Below, piece after piece: positions 1-5,390 of a stretch of 5,390 bases of DNA (within the stretch, counting starts at the first letter, position 1; every line of letters begins with the position of its first letter). The position numbers were made by a program, and so were the translations under genes. Below the pieces are notes generated by a model. It was not told the origin of the DNA, ran no database searches, and worked only from the letters and a program-made list of their open reading frames with translations. The stretch lies in assembly GCA_037968535.1 (NCBI GenBank), contig JBBKVT010000437.1, positions 1-5,390 of the forward strand, in the 5' to 3' direction. The DNA is from JAHEAO01 sp037968535. GTDB taxonomy: Bacteria > Pseudomonadota > Alphaproteobacteria > Rhodobacterales > Rhodobacteraceae.

Positions 1-755
1 ATCTTGCCTTCCATAGTGGCGGCAATCCGGCGCGGCACGACAGTCCACATGCCAAGGTCATTCTGCAGGTTGTGCGCGACCTCGTGCGGCACTGCGCCAA
101 GCGTCCAGGGATTCTGCAATCGGTGCTGCGGCACCTTGACCAGCGGAAACGGGTTTGGCCGTCGGCCAAGCGTCGTCAGCCGCACGCCCCGCCGGTAGGT
201 GGCCGGGCCGTTGCCATCCTCGAGATAGGCAAAGGGCGCCGGCGCGGGGATGCTGCGGGCCATGCCAAGGCCGCTCCAGACCGCCTGGTAACAATTTCGC
301 GCGATCCGGTCGATCGGTAGCAGCATTTCGGCAAATCGCCCGCGCCGCTGGTCGAAGATGTTGCGGTAGAAGGCGACGAGGCGCTCGGCTTCATTGGTCT
401 TTGCATAGGTGCTGTCCTTGAGGCGCAGCATCGCCTCGAAACTGCCTCCCGCGCCAGAGCGCGCGTGATCCTTGGCCAAAGTTCCGAGCGCCTTGACCTC
501 GGTTTCCAGCCGCGAGCGCACCTCGGCCATCAGGGCGTTCGCGGCGCGCAGGTGGCCGGGGCTGGGTGCAGCGGCGCCTGAGCCGAATTCATCCTCGGCG
601 AACGGAACGAAAGCCTGCAGGTAGCGTTCCGCATTCGCGACCTGGCGTTCGATGAACCAGCCGGGCGAATAGAGAACTTTGGCAGCCCTTGGTGCCGGGG
701 CGCGTCGTTCGACGCGCCTGCTGCCCAAGGCAGGATCGGGAACGGCTGCGTTCAT
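1..755 (-). CDS. HExxH zinc metallopeptidase-like protein (gene C), C-terminus cut off by window edge
   Basis: The frame is open from an ATG at 755 to position 1, giving at least 251 residues with no stop. Residues 224-235 read HEVAHNLQNDLG: an HExxH motif in which H224 and H228 would bind zinc and E225 would be the catalytic base. The third zinc ligand would lie beyond the window, so the peptidase clan cannot be named. Residues 1-60 start with a short basic, proline-rich stretch and no signal peptide. Residues 65-165 look mostly helical. The hydrophobic, proline-rich run PNPFPLVKVPQ precedes the motif, as an edge strand often does. The ATG overlaps the stop of gene B as ATGA, with AGGGGA (766-761) as ribosome binding site five bases upstream, so translation is probably coupled to B. 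By context it is the enzyme of the operon and may process or degrade the products of A or B; that role is inferred. A non-catalytic HExxH protein is not excluded. Confidence 0.8.
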   Translation of the reverse strand, partial: MNAAVPDPALGSRRVERRAPAPRAAKVLYSPGWFIERQVANAERYLQAFVPFAEDEFGSGAAAPSPGHLRAANALMAEVRSRLETEVKALGTLAKDHARSGAGGSFEAMLRLKDSTYAKTNEAERLVAFYRNIFDQRRGRFAEMLLPIDRIARNCYQAVWSGLGMARSIPAPAPFAYLEDGNGPATYRRGVRLTTLGRRPNPFPLVKVPQHRLQNPWTLGAVPHEVAHNLQNDLGMWTVVPRRIAATMEGK

Positions 756-1669
756 CGCTGTCCCCTGGGTTGGCCAAGGCGTCGTTCCAACCGCAACAGG
801 TACCTCGCGGCCTGCCGCAGGGCATGGGCGCAGTCCTGGCTCTGCTTGCCGGATGACCGACGCCTGCGCTGCGGGCGTTTTTGCTGCGGCGGTTTGGTCA
901 TTCCATCTGCGGATTCGTCTTCCCACGCGGCCTCTGAACTTTCGGCCAGATCTTCGAGTTCGCCGAAGGCGTCGGTTTCGGCCTCCCAGGCCGCGTTTTC
1001 CCAGGACTCGCCGGTTGCGTCCTCGGCGTCCCAGCCGTCGGTCTCGCCGTTTTCCCAGGATTCGGATTCACCGCTGCCGCTGGCCTTGACCGCGATTTTG
1101 ATGGTCTTTTCAGCGATATCCAGTCCATCGAACACCGCATCCGCAAGGGCTTTTTCGCGAGCCGGTTGGATTAAGCCCGCCTTTCGGAACCCCGCTGCGA
1201 TGGCGCGGGCGATGGGGGCACGTACGAGAACAGAGATGACGTCGTCGATACCGGTGGGGGAGCCCATCTTTTCGTTGATCAACTGGATCACGCCTTGCAT
1301 GTAGGCGCTATGCATTATCGCGAGCAAAGCGCCATCGATCGGTGTTGGAAAGTGAATCGGCAAAAGCCTTAACAGTTCAGCGCGAATCTTCTTGTTCCAA
1401 AGGTCCCGCGCCCGTTGCGCTGCCAGTCGCTGCGCCAGCATCCTACGGCGCCGTCTGCGGTCGTGCTTGGGCTGATGCTTGCTCGGGCGGGTGATTTTCG
1501 GGTTGCGCACCAGCAGCGCGGCGCGCCGGGTCTTTTCGTGGCGTTTCGGGCGGCTCGCATAATCGGCCTCGCCCAGAAAGCTGTGGTCGCCAAAACCGTC
1601 TTCGTATTCCTGTTCCGGTTCATCTTTGCCAAGATAGGGGTCGTCGATGAAATCTTCGGGTGCCATCAT
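752..1669 (-). CDS. Charge-segregated hypothetical protein with Trp-rich acidic repeat (gene B)
   Basis: This is a 305-residue protein of no family I recognise. The frame stays open upstream to 1849, but I place the start at the tandem ATG-ATG at 1669/1666, because AAAGGA (1680-1675) sits just before it and a longer form would run into gene A. Which of the two ATGs is used cannot be told. Blocks in order: acidic with aromatics (5-36); strongly basic (39-96) with six arginines at 71-76; a mixed, probably helical middle (98-196) with hydrophobic stretches such as DGALLAIMHSAYMQGVIQLI; an acidic Trp-rich block (201-252) with W205, W213, W223, W228 and W249 and the pentamer ESWEN twice; and a basic, helical tail (263-305) with RRRR at 268-271. 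There is no signal peptide and no clear membrane span. The design echoes gene A, suggesting a related or partner role. The last codons overlap the start of gene C. Confidence 0.82.
   Translation of the reverse strand: MMAPEDFIDDPYLGKDEPEQEYEDGFGDHSFLGEADYASRPKRHEKTRRAALLVRNPKITRPSKHQPKHDRRRRRRMLAQRLAAQRARDLWNKKIRAELLRLLPIHFPTPIDGALLAIMHSAYMQGVIQLINEKMGSPTGIDDVISVLVRAPIARAIAAGFRKAGLIQPAREKALADAVFDGLDIAEKTIKIAVKASGSGESESWENGETDGWDAEDATGESWENAAWEAETDAFGELEDLAESSEAAWEDESADGMTKPPQQKRPQRRRRSSGKQSQDCAHALRQAARYLLRLERRLGQPRGQR
994..1064 (-). repeat. Direct repeat within gene B (ESWEN coding units)
   Basis: Plus-strand CGTTTTCCCAGGACTCG (994-1010) recurs as CGTTTTCCCAGGATTCG (1048-1064), 16 of 17 bases identical and exactly 54 bp (18 codons) apart. 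Each encodes ESWEN on the minus strand. Further TCCCA (TGGGA, Trp-Glu/Asp) units lie between and beside them, so the acidic Trp block probably grew by short duplications. Confidence 0.7.
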
Positions 1670-1703
1670 GATGGTCCTTTGTGACGAATTGCTGCCGGGA
1701 ACT

Positions 1704-1740
1704 GAAAATCCGGCTGCCGGAGGTTTGACCCGGCAGCCGG
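1704..1740 (-). terminator. Intercistronic hairpin with short T-run between genes A and B
   Basis: CCGGCTGCCGG (1710-1720) and CCGGCAGCCGG (1730-1740) form a perfect 11-bp, very GC-rich stem with a 9-base loop. Read on the minus strand, the stem starts eight bases after the stop of gene A and is followed by ATTTTC. The T-run is short, so I expect partial termination or 3'-end protection of the gene A message, giving more A than B. No comparable T-run follows on the plus strand. A further copy of GCTGCCGG at 1691-1698 can pair with 1730-1737 instead, so an alternative fold exists near the gene B ribosome binding site. Confidence 0.6.
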
Positions 1741-1748
1741 TCTCGCGG

Positions 1749-2567
1749 TCAGTAAAAGCGTTCCGCCCGTCCGATGGCCGCTGTGTCCAGCCGCCGCCGC
1801 TTGGCGGCATTTCCCGCCAGTGCCTGGGCCAGCCGCGCCTGCGACCCAAGGGTTCGCTTGGCGTGCTTGGTCATCACGCGGGCCGCCGTCGCCTTGCTGA
1901 TCGGCTTGCCCTTCTGCGCCTTGCGGTTCAGCGTGCCAGCGGTTTGCTTGACGATCGACGGCAGGGCTTTCATCAGCTGGCGCGACGCCGGGCTTGTGGC
2001 CATTGATCGGGCAATCCGACCGCTGGCGCTTGCCAGCGCGGGGGCCACGCTTTTCACCGCAAGCGGGGTCTTCGACATGATAGTGATGGTGATCGCGCCG
2101 CCAAGGGCCGCCGCGTCCGATGGGCTGGATTTAGACGCCGCCGACGCCATCGCCTCGGCCAGACTTTCGTCCAGCGGGGCTACCGGCAGTTGCGCTTCCA
2201 TTTCATCCTCAGAGTCGAAATCGTTCTCGTCCTCCAGGTTCTGTACGATTCCGCCGATCCTGCCGCCGATCGCCGCGCCCGCAGGGCCGCCGACCGCGCC
2301 GCCGATCACCGTGCCGATCTTGCCGGCATGCGCCTTGGCGACCTTGCCAAGCTTGCCGGCCACCTTTTTTGCGGCACCGCCGATCTTCTGGCCGATCTTT
2401 TTCAGCCCGCCCCAGAATTCGTCACCTTCATAGTCGAAGCCGTCGAAATCCTCACCATCAAGGAACATCTCGTAGTCTTCTTCGTCGCCAAAAGCGTCGA
2501 AGCCTTCCGAGAAATCCTCGTCTTCAAATTCGTCTTCGTAAAGGTATTCCAGATCCTCATTCAACAT
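1749..2567 (-). CDS. Acidic-leader, glycine-zipper hypothetical protein (gene A)
   Basis: This is a 272-residue protein with no family I can name. The start at 2567 is chosen over an ATG 57 bases upstream because GGAGG (2578-2574) lies six bases before it. Residues 1-52 hold 25 Asp/Glu, 13 Phe/Tyr/Trp and no Lys, Arg or His. A Gly-Gly pair (53-54) marks an abrupt switch to residues 55-84, which carry nine lysines and no acidic residue; LKKIGQKIGG resembles the start of insect cecropins by eye. Residues 85-108 form a glycine zipper with G85, G89, G93, G97, G101 and G105 exactly four apart, a pattern known from helix packing in membrane and pore proteins. A second acidic stretch (111-124), an Ala/Ser-rich hydrophobic part (135-190) and a basic tail (185-272, KRRR at 256-259) follow. 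No signal peptide is visible. It is first in the operon with B and C. A pore-forming or membrane-active precursor is possible; a structural or secreted low-complexity protein is an alternative. Confidence 0.85.
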   Translation of the reverse strand: MLNEDLEYLYEDEFEDEDFSEGFDAFGDEEDYEMFLDGEDFDGFDYEGDEFWGGLKKIGQKIGGAAKKVAGKLGKVAKAHAGKIGTVIGGAVGGPAGAAIGGRIGGIVQNLEDENDFDSEDEMEAQLPVAPLDESLAEAMASAASKSSPSDAAALGGAITITIMSKTPLAVKSVAPALASASGRIARSMATSPASRQLMKALPSIVKQTAGTLNRKAQKGKPISKATAARVMTKHAKRTLGSQARLAQALAGNAAKRRRLDTAAIGRAERFY

Positions 2568-2573
2568 GTCAGG

Positions 2574-2587
2574 CCTCCGATATCGGA
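2574..2587 (-). promoter_or_regulatory. Ribosome binding site of gene A, joined to a perfect 12-bp palindrome
   Basis: On the minus strand TCCGATATCGGA (2587-2576) is a perfect palindrome, and its last three bases plus the next two form the GGAGG ribosome binding site (2578-2574) of gene A. The site decides the start at 2567. A bound protein here could block the gene, but a 12-bp palindrome is expected about once by chance in a window of this size. Confidence 0.55.
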
Positions 2588-2629
2588 ACGTTTGGGTGCG
2601 ACGCGCCATCAGGGCCTGCGTCACAACCT

Positions 2630-2658
2630 ATGATTGGGCAAGGTCGGGTTTGCGGCAA
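2630..2658 (-). promoter_or_regulatory. Candidate promoter of the A-B-C operon
   Basis: Minus-strand TTGCCG (2658-2653) and AATCAT (2635-2630) are separated by 17 bp, each matching four of six bases of the housekeeping -35 and -10 consensus. Transcription would start near 2623, leaving a leader of about 55 bases before the gene A start. The match is weak and found by eye; other promoters in 2568-2931 are possible. Confidence 0.3.
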
Positions 2659-2691
2659 TTCCCAAGACGAGTGACCCAAGATTGGGTATTG
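2656..2691. repeat. Nested CCCAA/TTGGG inverted repeats upstream of the operon
   Basis: CAATTCCCAA (2656-2665) and TTGGGTATTG (2682-2691) form an inverted repeat matching at nine of ten positions. Nested within is ACCCAAGATTGGGT (2674-2687), six-base arms around two bases. CCCAAGA occurs twice (2661-2667, 2675-2681). The cluster covers and lies just upstream of the candidate -35 element, where an activator or repressor might bind. Confidence 0.4.
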
Positions 2692-2931
2692 CGCCGAATG
2701 GTTTCTGACCCGCCCCGCTCCACACATGTTTCGGCAACAGCGACCGCTTCTGACCTGCAATGCGGCTCTTGTTCCAAGCAGGTTGGCAAGCGCGAATGGC
2801 GGGCGAGTTTGGTATTTGCATGATGGTTCCTTGGATCCAGCACACCCGTCCTCACCGACAACCCGACGTTGACCTCACAGCGCAGTTTGCCCGAGTGCAC
2901 CCGCTGCGAAAGCTCGGTCAGCGCGCCCCCG

Positions 2932-4296
2932 TCAAACCACCGACAACGCCCGGTCAGGTGCTATCGCGTGACAGCCGACATTGGGCTGCGACCGCCGGTC
3001 ACGCGCCACCGCCAACAGGATGCTGGAATAACCGAGCGCGGCGCAGCCAGGAGCCGCCCGCGCTATGACTTCGGTATTCGACGGATCGAACCACGGAGCG
3101 AGCGCGGCTGTCAGGTCCCGGGTGTCGAGGTTCGGACTGGGAAACGCCCGGCCGCCGACGAGATAGGCGTCCGTTCCTCCCAGCGCGGCAGTGATGAAGG
3201 TGCCACCCGGATGAACCAGAGCGATCGTGCGCTGCATGTAGTCCTGCCAGAGGACCCGGTCGGCGGTGATGGAATCGGCGCAATAGGCGCTGACGACGGT
3301 TCCATAGCCCGTCACGAGCGGATGGCCGAGCGGATGAGGTCTGCGGATGTCCAGTTCGACAAGTCGGGAAATGCGCGCGCGCGCCAGCGCCGCACGGCGG
3401 CTGATTTCGGGCTCTGTAACCGCGGCATGACCCTCGCATTCAAGCGTGTAACGGATGAAGGACCGCCAGTCATGGGCGCCGGGATGCTGCTGCAGCCAGC
3501 GCCCGATCTCGCGCAGGTTGGACGGCAAGTAATCCCCCAGGTGGATCTCGGAATTGCCGGGTGCGAAAGCGAAGACATGATGCAAGGCAGGACCGACGCC
3601 AACGAACAAGACGGGTCCGGCAGGCTGCGGCAATTGCGCGGCGCGCACGAAGAAGGCGATCGTCTCGCGCTCATCGTCCTCGACCGTCCGGTAGAAGTCA
3701 CGCAGATAGTCGTTGGGCACCCAGTCGCGCTCGAAGCTCGAGTGGTCGCGCGATGCGCGGCGGTCGAGGCAGGTCCGCGTCAGCCACGCCAGTCCGAATT
3801 CGTACCCCGCCGCGCCAAGATTGGCAGCGCCGAGAAAGATCACCGCTTCGCGTGCGGCAATTGTCTCGGTTATCAGCACTGCGCCGAAAGCGCCGGCATA
3901 ATAGGGCGACTCCTTTGCCAATTCGGCGGCCACGTAGCCCGCGCCAGCGGCAAGGTGCTGCCAGCCCGGTGCCATTCGCCGCGCCCTGGAGATTTCCCAG
4001 AGCAACTTGGACGGAGCGTTGGTGCTGGTGCCGGTCTCCGTCAGCAGGCGCCAGTTGGCGCCGAGGTTCGTCCGAAGCCCGGCCCCCCACGCGACGTAGC
4101 TTGCGGCAAGGAAGGCAAGAGCCGAAGCCTGGCCGAGCCCACTCAGCAGGCCCGAGAACACGACCAGCAGACCGGAGATCGTCGCGATCGCATCGAGCGT
4201 ATAGGTCGAAACTGCGGTCGCGATCAGGGTTGATATCCATCGCCCGCGGGTGCTGCCGAAAGCTGCCCGGACGGCACGTTTGACCAAGAGAATCAT
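2932..4296 (-). CDS. Membrane-anchored NNMT/PNMT/TEMT-type N-methyltransferase
   Basis: This 454-residue protein has two parts. Residues 1-184 are hydrophobic and probably membrane-embedded, with likely spans near 21-55 and 56-73 and further ones near 131-174. Residues about 187-433 match, by memory of human NNMT, a whole SAM-dependent N-methyltransferase: PNDYLRDFY (194-202, like NPRDYLEKYY), the SAM loop FVGVGP (231-236, like DIGSGP), DYLPSN with GRWLQQHPGAHDW (255-277), IRYTLECEG (281-289), AYCAD (337-341) and VHPGGTFI (361-368). D255 would contact the SAM ribose. The aspartate of NNMT that helps bind nicotinamide aligns near A370, so another amine substrate is likely. NNMT itself is about 264 residues and soluble, so the membrane part is an addition. 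The start is firm: an in-frame TAG (4308-4306) lies just upstream; the ribosome binding site is weak. It is divergent from a TetR-type gene, suggesting ligand-induced expression. The true substrate is unknown. Confidence 0.85.
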   Translation of the reverse strand: MILLVKRAVRAAFGSTRGRWISTLIATAVSTYTLDAIATISGLLVVFSGLLSGLGQASALAFLAASYVAWGAGLRTNLGANWRLLTETGTSTNAPSKLLWEISRARRMAPGWQHLAAGAGYVAAELAKESPYYAGAFGAVLITETIAAREAVIFLGAANLGAAGYEFGLAWLTRTCLDRRASRDHSSFERDWVPNDYLRDFYRTVEDDERETIAFFVRAAQLPQPAGPVLFVGVGPALHHVFAFAPGNSEIHLGDYLPSNLREIGRWLQQHPGAHDWRSFIRYTLECEGHAAVTEPEISRRAALARARISRLVELDIRRPHPLGHPLVTGYGTVVSAYCADSITADRVLWQDYMQRTIALVHPGGTFITAALGGTDAYLVGGRAFPSPNLDTRDLTAALAPWFDPSNTEVIARAAPGCAALGYSSILLAVARDRRSQPNVGCHAIAPDRALSVV

Positions 4297-4312
4297 CGGG
4301 GCGACCTACTGC

Positions 4313-4329
4313 GTACATACGGTACGTAT
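4313..4329. promoter_or_regulatory. Operator 1 of the TetR-methyltransferase pair
   Basis: GTACATACGGTACGTAT departs at two positions from the ideal palindrome GTACATACSGTATGTAC. Its reverse complement matches operator 2 at 14 of 17 positions. It would cover the likely transcription start of the methyltransferase, 17 bp from its ATG, the usual place for repression. Confidence 0.7.
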
Positions 4330-4331
4330 CT

Positions 4332-4360
4332 AAAATGCGCGCGCTGGAGCAGAGAGTCAA
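4332..4360 (-). promoter_or_regulatory. Candidate methyltransferase promoter
   Basis: Minus-strand TTGACT (4360-4355) and CATTTT (4337-4332) are 17 bp apart; the -35 matches five of six consensus bases, the -10 only three. Transcription would begin near 4325, inside operator 1, giving a leader of about 29 bases. Confidence 0.45.
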
Positions 4361-4367
4361 CTTGAAT

Positions 4368-4384
4368 GTACATACCGTATGCAC
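4368..4384. promoter_or_regulatory. Operator 2 of the TetR-methyltransferase pair
   Basis: GTACATACCGTATGCAC is a near-palindrome with arms CATAC and GTATG around one central base; only one position per arm fails to pair. It lies 55 bp centre to centre from operator 1 and ends 13 bp before the TetR-type ATG, so binding should block that gene and allow autoregulation. TTGAAT (4362-4367) just before it may be a -35 element. Confidence 0.7.
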
Positions 4385-4397
4385 GTAAGCTCGTCGC

Positions 4398-5150
4398 ATG
4401 GGGAAGAGGCCGACAAAATCCAAGCGCTCGACGCTGACCAAGGAAGATGCCCGGCAGCGCTATGTCGAACTCGGCGAGATCGCAGTGTTGCAACAAATTC
4501 GCAAGGACGCGAGGTTGCTCGAAGACGACCGGATCGCCATCGGACCCTTCGCCCGGCTCGACGCCGGCGCTGTGGCGGCCTTCGAGGGCAAGACCCGCGG
4601 AGCAGTCACGAACCTCTTCGGCAGTCAGGCCGCGTTCCAGGCGCAGACCATGGCCATGGCACTAAGCGTCGGCCCGCGTCTGGAAGACGTGGACCACCCG
4701 GAGCCCGCTGATTTCGATGATGCGGAAGCCTGGCTTGCGGCCTTCCTCGCGGCACAGTCGGCGCGTGGGCCGCAGCACGGCACCGATCCCGCCGCCGATT
4801 ACGGATCGCTCTGGGCGCTCTGGCTAAGCGCTGTGCCTTACGGGCTGTGGAGCCCGCAGATCAGCATGCCGAGCATGGACGAATACGCGCAATCGGTTCG
4901 TCATTTTGAAAACATCTTCGCACGCGCGATCGAGCATTTTGGGCTGAAGCTGCGCCACGGCGTCCGCATCGTCGATCTCGCCAGTGCGCTCGCCAGTCTG
5001 ATCGAGGGAATCTGGCTGAACCAGTGTCTGACGACCCGTCACCCCTGTGATCCAGAGGCGCCAATTGCCGATCATCTGCGCCGCTCTGGACAGATCCTCT
5101 GGGCAGGCGCCGTCACGCCGGCTAACGCGGCGTGCGGACCAAATGGCTGA
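4398..5150 (+). CDS. TetR/AcrR-family transcriptional regulator
   Basis: This 250-residue protein has the TetR layout. After a basic tail (1-15), the N-terminal DNA-binding part ends with a helix-turn-helix at about 49-80: IGPFARLDAGAVAAFEG followed by TRGAVTNLFGSQAAFQAQT, where the usual pattern is a recognition helix and then (Y/L)-x-x-F-G-S-(K/Q)-x-x-(L/F). The rest (about 90-235) is helical, with the late LASALASLIEGIWLNQCL (194-211) typical of the ligand-binding and dimer domain. Its length is slightly above the common 190-220. The start is fixed by an in-frame TAA (4386-4388) ten bases upstream and is the first ATG after it; no good Shine-Dalgarno is present, so a leaderless or weakly translated message is possible. 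It is divergent from the methyltransferase, and two matching near-palindromes lie between, so it most likely represses both genes. The ligand is unknown. Confidence 0.85.
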   Translation: MGKRPTKSKRSTLTKEDARQRYVELGEIAVLQQIRKDARLLEDDRIAIGPFARLDAGAVAAFEGKTRGAVTNLFGSQAAFQAQTMAMALSVGPRLEDVDHPEPADFDDAEAWLAAFLAAQSARGPQHGTDPAADYGSLWALWLSAVPYGLWSPQISMPSMDEYAQSVRHFENIFARAIEHFGLKLRHGVRIVDLASALASLIEGIWLNQCLTTRHPCDPEAPIADHLRRSGQILWAGAVTPANAACGPNG

Positions 5151-5390
5151 TGCCTGATGCGTGATGCAGGAAGTGGGCTGCCCCCGAACGGCAGGAAATA
5201 GACCGGAACCGGACGCGCGCGATATCCAGCCAAACGACCACAAAGTCCGCAAATTGGGACATTCATCCACTCCAAATGCCGCGCAACAATTGAAAGTCCG
5301 CGATGCGGAAGCTGCACCTTAGCGTACAGACAATTGTTCAAGGTCCTGTTTGGGCACGGAAAAGAACTCCGAACATCGTCTCACACGACA
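5151..5390. other. Region downstream of the TetR-type gene, no supported gene
   Basis: Three TGATGC units at a seven-base period (5148-5167) begin at the stop codon. A weak hairpin (CTGCC 5178-5182, GGCAG 5190-5194) has no T-run. AAAGTCCGC occurs twice (5242-5250, 5293-5301), and AACAATTG/CAATTGTT (5285-5292, 5331-5338) form an inverted repeat. A plus-strand frame opens at ATG 5303 and runs off the window after 29 codons; it is too short to judge. Confidence 0.4.

Larger units (their letters stand above)
2568..2931. other. 364-bp intergenic region with no gene seen
   Basis: This gap separates the gene A start from the methyltransferase stop; both are on the minus strand. Short frames inside it (for example 2900-2628, minus) lack a ribosome binding site, recognisable motifs or protein-like composition. 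It holds the candidate operon promoter, the CCCAA/TTGGG repeats and the palindrome listed separately. I see no clear intrinsic terminator after the methyltransferase, so read-through into the operon cannot be excluded, though the size of the gap favours separate units. Confidence 0.6.

Noticed and set aside
1670..1849. Extension of gene B by 60 residues to an upstream ATG
   Set aside because: It would overlap the coding end of gene A and cross the hairpin, while the ATG-ATG at 1669 has its own AAAGGA site.
1774..2433. 219-codon plus-strand frame opposite gene A
   Set aside because: It mirrors the low-complexity Ala/Gly/Lys codons of gene A and has no ribosome binding site or recognisable domain.
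2869..4233. Long plus-strand open frame of 454 codons opposite the methyltransferase
   Set aside because: It is composition-driven antisense to a gene with clear family motifs, has Arg/Gly/Gln-rich content without domains, and its equal length is coincidental.
5114..5134. Hairpin CACGCCG/CGGCGTG with a 7-base loop as a terminator for the TetR-type gene
   Set aside because: The stem is perfect, but it lies inside the coding region before the stop and no T-run follows.
5148..5167. Three TGATGC units as a functional tandem repeat
   Set aside because: Three six-base units are too few to separate from chance, and no function is suggested by position.
4824..5341. Minus-strand frames overlapping the end of the TetR-type gene
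   Set aside because: They lie largely antisense to the regulator or lack any ribosome binding site and protein-like pattern.
5303..5390. Start of a plus-strand gene at the right edge
   Set aside because: Only 29 codons are visible, with a poor ribosome binding site and no motif.

Overview
The window is GC-rich DNA with dense, long shadow reading frames, a DnaA/RNA-polymerase-independent accessory look, and no RNA genes, transposases or CRISPR. Base composition, codon use and the intergenic style suggest an alphaproteobacterium, possibly a sphingomonad; the genus is a guess because there is no phylogenetic marker gene.

Layout. Two modules are present. The left module (positions 1 to about 2690, all on the minus strand, read right to left) is a three-gene operon. 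Gene A (2567-1749) encodes a 272-residue protein with a hyperacidic, aromatic N-terminus, then a lysine-rich amphipathic stretch and a regular glycine zipper. Gene B (1669-752) encodes a 305-residue protein with alternating acidic and basic blocks and a tryptophan-rich acidic repeat. Gene C (755 to beyond position 1) encodes an HExxH zinc-metallopeptidase-like protein cut by the window edge. B and C overlap by ATGA. A and B are separated by a strong GC hairpin followed by a short T-run, which looks like a partial terminator. None of the three has a signal peptide that I can see.

The right module (2932-5150) is a divergent pair. On the minus strand is a 454-residue protein joining a membrane-embedded N-terminal part to a complete NNMT/PNMT/TEMT-type SAM-dependent N-methyltransferase domain. 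On the plus strand is a TetR/AcrR-type regulator. The 101-bp gap between them holds two copies of a 17-bp near-palindrome (consensus GTACATACSGTATGTAC), placed as expected for operators controlling both genes.

How the genes may work together. The TetR-type protein probably represses itself and the methyltransferase until it binds a small ligand, perhaps the amine substrate. For A-B-C, co-transcription, translational coupling and the shared charge-segregated design of A and B suggest two low-complexity proteins handled by one protease; a role as precursor and processing enzyme is my inference. A 364-bp gap separates the modules, and nothing in the sequence ties them functionally. The A-B-C operon is the best candidate here for an undescribed system.
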